Source: Xenopus tropicalis (lineage: Eukaryota > Chordata > Amphibia > Anura > Pipidae). Taken from it: a DNA stretch of 64,000 bases. Of the stretch, positions 58,201 through 64,000 are shown piece by piece (within the stretch, counting starts at the first letter, position 1; the number at the start of each line of letters is the position of its first letter). A program made the position numbers and the translations under genes. The DNA lies in NCBI RefSeq assembly GCF_000004195.4, contig NC_030684.2, forward strand, positions 66,647,892 to 66,711,891, given 5' to 3'. A model generated the notes under the pieces. It saw nothing but the letters and a program-made list of their open reading frames with translations, ran no database searches and had not been told where the DNA came from.

Positions 58201-58887
58201 AGTTATAAAAAATGCACTAAACTCCAATGAATATTAAATTAACGTTTTTAATGTTTCACGTTTTTTAATTTAAGAATATATTTAATATTTATTTTGTGAC
58301 TTCCAAATGTAAGATTTTTCATAATGTTAGTTTCTGACAGATTCATATTGAATTTCACCACATAAACCTTTTAATCCAAAACAGAGAGTGGTAGAATAAC
58401 AGGAAGTGCGAGAAACATTAGTCAGTCAATCCCGCTACCCAGAAGTCTAAAACATTGTTTGTGCTGTAAAAACACCCCAGGAAGTAGCATAATACAGTTA
58501 AATAAGATTATACCCAACTAAGCCACTATAAGCACATGAAACAAAATGTGGTAAATTAAAAAAAGTTCAATTTTAAGTTAAAGTTTGAAAACAAAATTTC
58601 ACAATGCATTTTATATGCTAGTGCTCCCCAGCTTTTTCATGTAGGTACTAATCTTAACATTTACCCTAAATGAATGTCACAATGGCATTTTGCTTCTGAT
58701 ACTGCCCGATGCCTGCCACTTGAGCATTTTTGGCCCAAATTTCAGTTGCATTGGCAAAGGAAATGCCAGGATTCATTAGCCTTAGACCAAGTATCTATAT
58801 GGCAAAGGTGCTGTGGAGAGGTGGGTCTTCAGCCGCTTCCAGGTTGGTAGATGATATACCCCATGATATACCCATGGAGGTTACATA

Positions 58888-59219
58888 TACAGGTATCGGA
58901 CCCCTTATCCGGAAACCCGTTATCCAGAATGCTCCGAATTACGGAAAGCCTGTCTCCCATAGACTCCATTATAATCAAATAATTCAGAATTTTAAAACTG
59001 ATTTCCTTTTTCTATGTAGAAATAAAACGGTACCTTGTAATTGATCCCAACTAAGATATAAATAATCCTTATTGGATGCAAAACAATCCTATTGGGTTTA
59101 ATTAATGTTTTATTGATTTTTTAGTAGACTTAAGGTGTTGAGATCCAAATTACGGAAAGACCCCTTATCCACAATACCCTTGGTCCCGAGCATTCTGGAT
59201 AATGGGTCCTATACCTGTA
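58888..59219. mobile_element. TACAGGTA-family MITE, complete
   Basis: Ends TACAGGTATCGGACCCCTTA (with TCCGGA) and GGATAATGGGTCCTATACCT (with GTA). Inside, ATTGGGTTTAATTAATG and CAAAACAATCC are shared with other members. Both subterminal regions contain CATTCTGGATAA-like blocks, giving a long hairpin. Confidence 0.78.
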
Positions 59220-60580
59220 CCTTAAAGGCATGATTTGTATTAAGTAAAAAACTGAATTGCCAGGGAGTATCACTCTAGTTCTACTTTTTTGCAGTTTTTG
59301 AATTATCTCCATTTTTGCTATGCGGCTCTCATGTCTGGATTTTTAACTGTGGGGAGAATTTACAAAAGTGGAGTAAACTGGAGTTAAAAGAACATCAAGT
59401 TCACTATTTTGTTAGTACAATGTTTTTGTAAACTTTGGCATGAAATTGTTATTCCAGAATATCACTATAATGAATTAGTAATAAAAACTTTTATTATTTT
59501 TATTTTGCTAATAATGTCAGCTAGGATGGAGTTAAACTAGCAAAATGGCTTTACTAACCTTTTGACAAAAAATAAACATTATTTGCCATATAGTGGTGTA
59601 ATGAAAACATCTGTCCAGGCAGAGCTCACCTGCAGAATTGTGCCCCTTTTAAAGAGATACCGACACCAAAAATAAATATTTTTTTACATCTCTCTGCATG
59701 AGCTTTATAATTTTGCCATGAAAGTATTTGCCCAATGCTTTTACATTACCTATCTGATCCCCAATGATGCTCTATGTGGGGGCAACCATATTTGTACAAG
59801 ACCTATAGGTAACTTTTAATGTACACTTATATTTGTAGAGTAATTATTTAGTGTCAGTATCACCTTAAGTGGTTAGTGCTATTTTAAGCCTTTCATGGTC
59901 AATTTAACCATGTCCTTAAGTTTAGAACTACAATGTAACATTCTAAGAGCAGTTTCGTGTAAGCTTTGTATAAGTATCCACGCAGCTAGTGTCAAACTTT
60001 TATTATGTTTTACCTTAAGTGGTCACCAGTAACTGAATTTCCCAGACAGGGAAAAGTCGCTCCAATAAAGGTCACGACTTTATCAAATTTTTACTGTGAC
60101 AATTCAAAAAGGTAGTGATTTTGGACAGGAAAGGGAAGGGACCTTTGCCATTGACTACATGAACTCGGCAAGTTTAATCTGCCGAATTGCCGAATTCGGA
60201 TTTTTAGCCATTTAGACACATAGTAAACCTCGGAAAAGTCGCAGTGTTTTTTCTCTGCGAAGTATTTGAATCAAGTTTAAAATTAAAAATCAATAGTTAG
60301 TAAATGAGCCCCTTAGTGATGCTAAAGATGGCATTTGTACATGATGTGGATCAGAAAATGAAGATTGGGTTGAGAATTGAAAAAATAAAGGTTAAGATAA
60401 AGTTTCTGTGTTTAACAGTTAGAAGGTCCTGCAAGTTAGGAATGTTAAACCCATTAAATGAAGATAAGAGAAAAGTAATACAAAGAAAAAATGTTATATA
60501 GATGCTGTTCTGAAAATATAACCAAGATGGAGCTTGGTAAGCTTTATTACAATTAAGAAATACGATACTCTGTAGTTTAA

Positions 60581-61038
60581 ATGCAATAAGGAAGAAAGAA
60601 AGAAAATCAAAACACTGCACCACACACAGCTGTATTGATTTCTAGACTAGGACCAAATTAAAACTTAACCTTTAATTAACCATTAAAATATATAAAAAAG
60701 GGGTACGGCTCGGTGACACACTGAGGTGCCCACAATAGCACTCTGTGTCTGGCTTAAGGAGAGCAGATGGGAAGAAAGGTAAGTGTGGGGTTAAGTCTAT
60801 CTGTGCTGGTTTGTATGACACACCATACCACTCACTAACATCATTCAGGACCACCACGCACCCGTTACCAAACCATACCCTCTTCCCCTCTCCCACACCA
60901 TTAACACCTACGTCGCTTCAACACCTGCCTACCCAGCTAGGTTAAAATGAGTGCACTTATAATTTGGTCCTTACAAATCGATACAAACGAGCTGTGGGTG
61001 GTGCAGTGTTTTGATTTACTTTCTTCCTTAATTGCATT
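60581..61038. mobile_element. Inverted-repeat element with roughly 80-bp arms
   Basis: Left arm 60581-60660 and right arm 60960-61038 are imperfect reverse complements, sharing TCAAAACACTGCACCAC and ATGCAATAAGGAAGAAAG, with ACCAAATTA at the inner ends. The roughly 300-bp centre has no coding signal. Confidence 0.7.
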
Positions 61039-61408
61039 TATGTTTTTGATCATGCACACCCTCATGTACTTATTTTATGTTCAAGTGTTGGTGCCCCATA
61101 TTTATCTGTAATTTGTAAACTGTAGTTTATTCCTGTTCATCATTTAACAGTAGGAGTTTGGTCATTGTGGGCCCGGAATGGCAATTTGCCATTCAGGCAA
61201 ATGCCCGATGGTCTTTTTTTACCTATCATTAAAGTGGGCTGCTCCATCATAAGTGTCAGAACCAGGGGGAGGGCCAAGGGTGCCATGGCCCCCAAAAAAT
61301 TAGGACCCATGGACAGGAGCTGACTGATTCTAATCTCATTCTCACTGCTGATCCAGTCAATAAAAAAAGCAGTCCAGGGAATGCTATTTACATTTAAAAC
61401 TGGTTAAC

Positions 61409-61568
61409 TGTATCTTATCTAGTAGAATGGGGAGTTCCTTTCACAAACTGCTGATCCTTCGGTGCGATTGGTTAGTTTGCAGAGCATTGAAATTTGAACC
61501 TCTGCACTTCCTGTCCAAAAGCACACACAGCATTGTGTGAGAGGAGCTCTCCATTCTACTAGATACAA
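61409..61568. mobile_element. Short MITE-like inverted repeat
   Basis: Left TGTATCTTATCTAGTAGAATG with GGGAGTTCCTTTCACA is repeated in reverse at the right as TGTGAGAGGAGCTCTCCATT and CTACTAGATACA. About 160 bp in all. Confidence 0.65.
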
Positions 61569-62436
61569 TAAGCTATAAAGGAAAAAAAAGTACATAGGAA
61601 ATGGTGGATGGCTAGAAATGTTAAAGAAGAAAACAGACATTGCATTAAAATGGGTAGAATATGGATTGGAATGAATGATGGACAACAAAGAGAAATAGAA
61701 AGGGGCAAGGGGAGCAAGAGGATAATTGCTGAGACGAAAGGAAGAAATGAATGGCACAGAATGCACAAAAAAGAAAAGATTACCACAAAAGGAGAGATTA
61801 AAATCAGTATACTACCGGTAGTAGAGAAGAGATCAAAATGGGATGGAACATCTAGAAAACATAAAATGGGAGTTACAAAGGAAACTACAGGAAACTAACC
61901 TATGGCTGCTGGCAATTCAAATCACTAGTGACAAAGACAGTGGGCTTAGGTACCCTGTGCATTCCCTGCTCCCTATCCCGAGAAGTAAGGTATCTGTAGC
62001 CAAAGTGTTGCTACTGGAGGGAGAACCCCCCAAGGTGGTAAATTTAAACTGACAGCACTCAAAGTGCTTCTTAAAATCGAAACTGCAGTGAAAAGGAAAG
62101 GGATGCCAAACTAGATCCATGCATCCAACTGGAAGAAGACTGCTTTCCCTGGACTACTTAAGTCCCAGGCACCTTTGGTTCCAGGGCTAAGGCAGTAGGT
62201 CCCCGTTGGGTAAAGACCACAAGGATCATCATGTCTAATTGGGCTATGCTTATAGGCCCTAAATTAGATTGAAGACTATGAACTCGCATCATCTTGATCA
62301 ACTCGAATTCCTGTTAGGAACCAAGTCAAACTGCACCATTAACATCACTCACATGTAATGGCACCATTTCTCAAGCTAAAGTTGTGGACAGATGTATATG
62401 CTAAATTAGCCAACCCAAAAGATGGGTTGATATTAT

Positions 62437-63103
62437 GGGGCTGATTCACTTAAGGTCGTTAACGCTTAACGCACAGTTTTATGCGTTAAAAAATGCTCTA
62501 TAATAAATACCAATTCATCAAAGTAATTTCACCTGCGTTACTAGCTGTATCGCATGTGCAAAAATCCTGATTATCGCAACGCGTTATTTCAATCACATTG
62601 AGGTAATTATTGAATAGAAATAATACTTACAAACATATTTGAAGCGTTAAAAGCATAAAATGTGGCGATAATTACTGTGAAACTTAACGCCTCCCAGGAG
62701 TAGGTGTTACTAAACAAAATTGCAGCTGGTGATTCTCTGTGGTGACAAGATGGAGTTTGCAGTTGGATTTTTTTCAGTATGTGATCGCCCTAGAGTGATG
62801 CATCCTCCACTTTTCAGGGATATGGTAATTTTCAGAACGGTAATTTTCAGAAAGTAGCGGTTCCATGAGTAAAAAGCGTGCGCTAATATCGACTGCTACG
62901 AAATAAAGCATAAATATATTGCATGGTTTAAAATATTGCTTAAAAATGCTTCATCGCCAGATAAATAACGACAATAACATCGCTTCTTAATTCAGACAAG
63001 TGGCCTTTTAGTGAATCGATCGTTAATTCTCAAAATAGTGATAATATTTTTAACGCATGCTATAAATAGAACTCGTTTTCTCGGCCTTTAGTGAATCGGC
63101 CCC
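62437..63103. mobile_element. MITE with GGGGCTGATTCACT / AGTGAATCGGCCCC ends, copy 2
   Basis: A 667-bp element with TAT on both sides (62434-62436, 63104-63106). The ends GGGGCTGATTCACTTAAGG and CCTTTAGTGAATCGGCCCC are inverted. It shares an interior block with 48938-49336. Confidence 0.75.
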
Positions 63104-64000
63104 TATTTATATTATGGCAGACACCTCTCTTAGTTTTTCTAATTGTTGGATATGCAAGCACTTTTCTTCCACTGCCTGTAGCATGCCTTACATATTGGAA
63201 CCTCTCTAATTCCTCTTGGTGCAGCAGGCACCAGTTAAAAAAGTGCCACCCCTGATGAATTAGGTAAATTAGGTGTGTTCATATGGCATCTGTGTTAATC
63301 TTTCATCCTTTTCTCAAAAAAAAAAAAATGAAAAACCAATTGTTCTGCTGCCATGCCTATTTTCATAGGCTTCAATACTCAGAGACATAACAATTACCTT
63401 TTTCTTCTCTTGTGTTTGTGGAAAAAGAGCCTACAGGTTTAAGGTATATGTATCAGGGCAACAGATCAAAAACTTTCTCATGTCCCTGCAAACCTCTTAG
63501 TTAGATGGGATTCCAGCAAAGATAGCACTAAAGCTCTGTTTGGTATCCCATGGTTCAATAGATGTTGTATTAATAAAGCTTTCAGCCTTATGTCAGATGT
63601 ATTACTATTGCTTGACAACATCACTGATGAATATGATGAATAATACATTTAAGATATTTAGCTATGCTATAAGCACTGCTTGTGTTAGATTAGCTCACAA
63701 CTGGTCAAGGAGTTATGAATTGTAGTCAAGACAGCACGTTGTAACTGCATTGGGGACACATACACTCCAGTGTAGAAGGGACAGTTGACAAACACTTAGC
63801 AAAAGTTAAGCAAATGACAGGGAGTTGTTTCACAAACCACACTGAACAGTTTTCATTTTGTTGGTTAGACCCATCAACATGGTTCAAAGGTATTAGTGAA
63901 TGGTTCAGTAGAATCTTTTTTTGCTGCCACTCCCTTCTAAGTTCATTCTTTTTATCTACAAAATAATAAATCTTAAAGGGTTTTGTTTATTACAGAAATG

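Larger units (their letters stand above)
52920..64000. other. Region upstream of gene A, no gene recognised
   Basis: About 11 kb of AT-rich DNA with only short non-homologous open frames and no exon with recognisable protein similarity or paired splice sites. Identified contents are the MITEs/inverted repeats at 54786-55079, 58888-59219, 60581-61038, 61409-61568 and 62437-63103, and a hammerhead-like repeat piece at about 55170-55310. Stretches 53000-54700, 55600-58800, 59230-60560 and 63110-64000 hold nothing I can name. Confidence 0.6.

Noticed and set aside
61608..61898. Plus-strand 96-aa open frame rich in Lys/Arg/Glu
   Set aside because: Purine-rich low-complexity DNA next to a MITE. 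No domain or splice support.

Overview
This is an AT-rich vertebrate (amphibian) genomic window. The repeat content points to Xenopus, most likely X. tropicalis: CR1 and Tx1-type L1 retrotransposons, hAT-like elements, and many short inverted-repeat DNA transposons (MITEs). No prokaryotic features are present. Protein-coding sequence is sparse and split into exons with canonical GT-AG splice sites.

The only host genes I can support are two tandem, same-direction (minus strand) copies of an SLC6A14-type amino-acid transporter. SLC6A14 is ATB0,+, a Na+/Cl--dependent neutral and cationic amino-acid transporter. Gene A is complete, with 14 coding exons from the start codon at 52719 to the stop at 28757. 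All phases match and the exons sum to 1929 nt (642 aa), the length I recall for the human protein. Gene B lies downstream of A. Its coding exons 1-8 run from 22915 down to 2686 (1132 nt, about 377 residues), and exons 9-14 must lie beyond the left edge. Exon lengths and phases of A and B agree except for one codon in exon 1 and one codon in exon 5. B is therefore a tandem duplicate with an intact frame wherever it can be seen. Each copy has a TATA-like element 110-145 bp upstream of its ATG.

Layout from left to right: 1-22915 is gene B (exons 8 to 1), with introns full of repeats. 22916-28756 is the A-B intergenic gap, which holds gene B's promoter region, a local 330-bp duplication, an AT microsatellite, palindromic MITEs and a tRNA-derived SINE. 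28757-52719 is gene A, including a 5.4-kb three-level nest in intron 6: an L1 inside a CR1 inside a MITE. 52720-64000 is gene A's promoter followed by about 11 kb with no recognisable gene, only MITEs and inverted repeats.

The most interesting items are these: the nested L1 with an uninterrupted ORF2 and a clean target-site duplication; two hAT-like elements with 8-bp duplications that carry an internal 34-bp satellite, one of them starting only 13 bp from a splice donor of gene B; perfect 55-bp, 43-bp and 38-bp inverted repeats; a hammerhead-like motif (CTGANGA...GAAAC) recurring in short repeats; and a duplicated segment just upstream of gene B's promoter.
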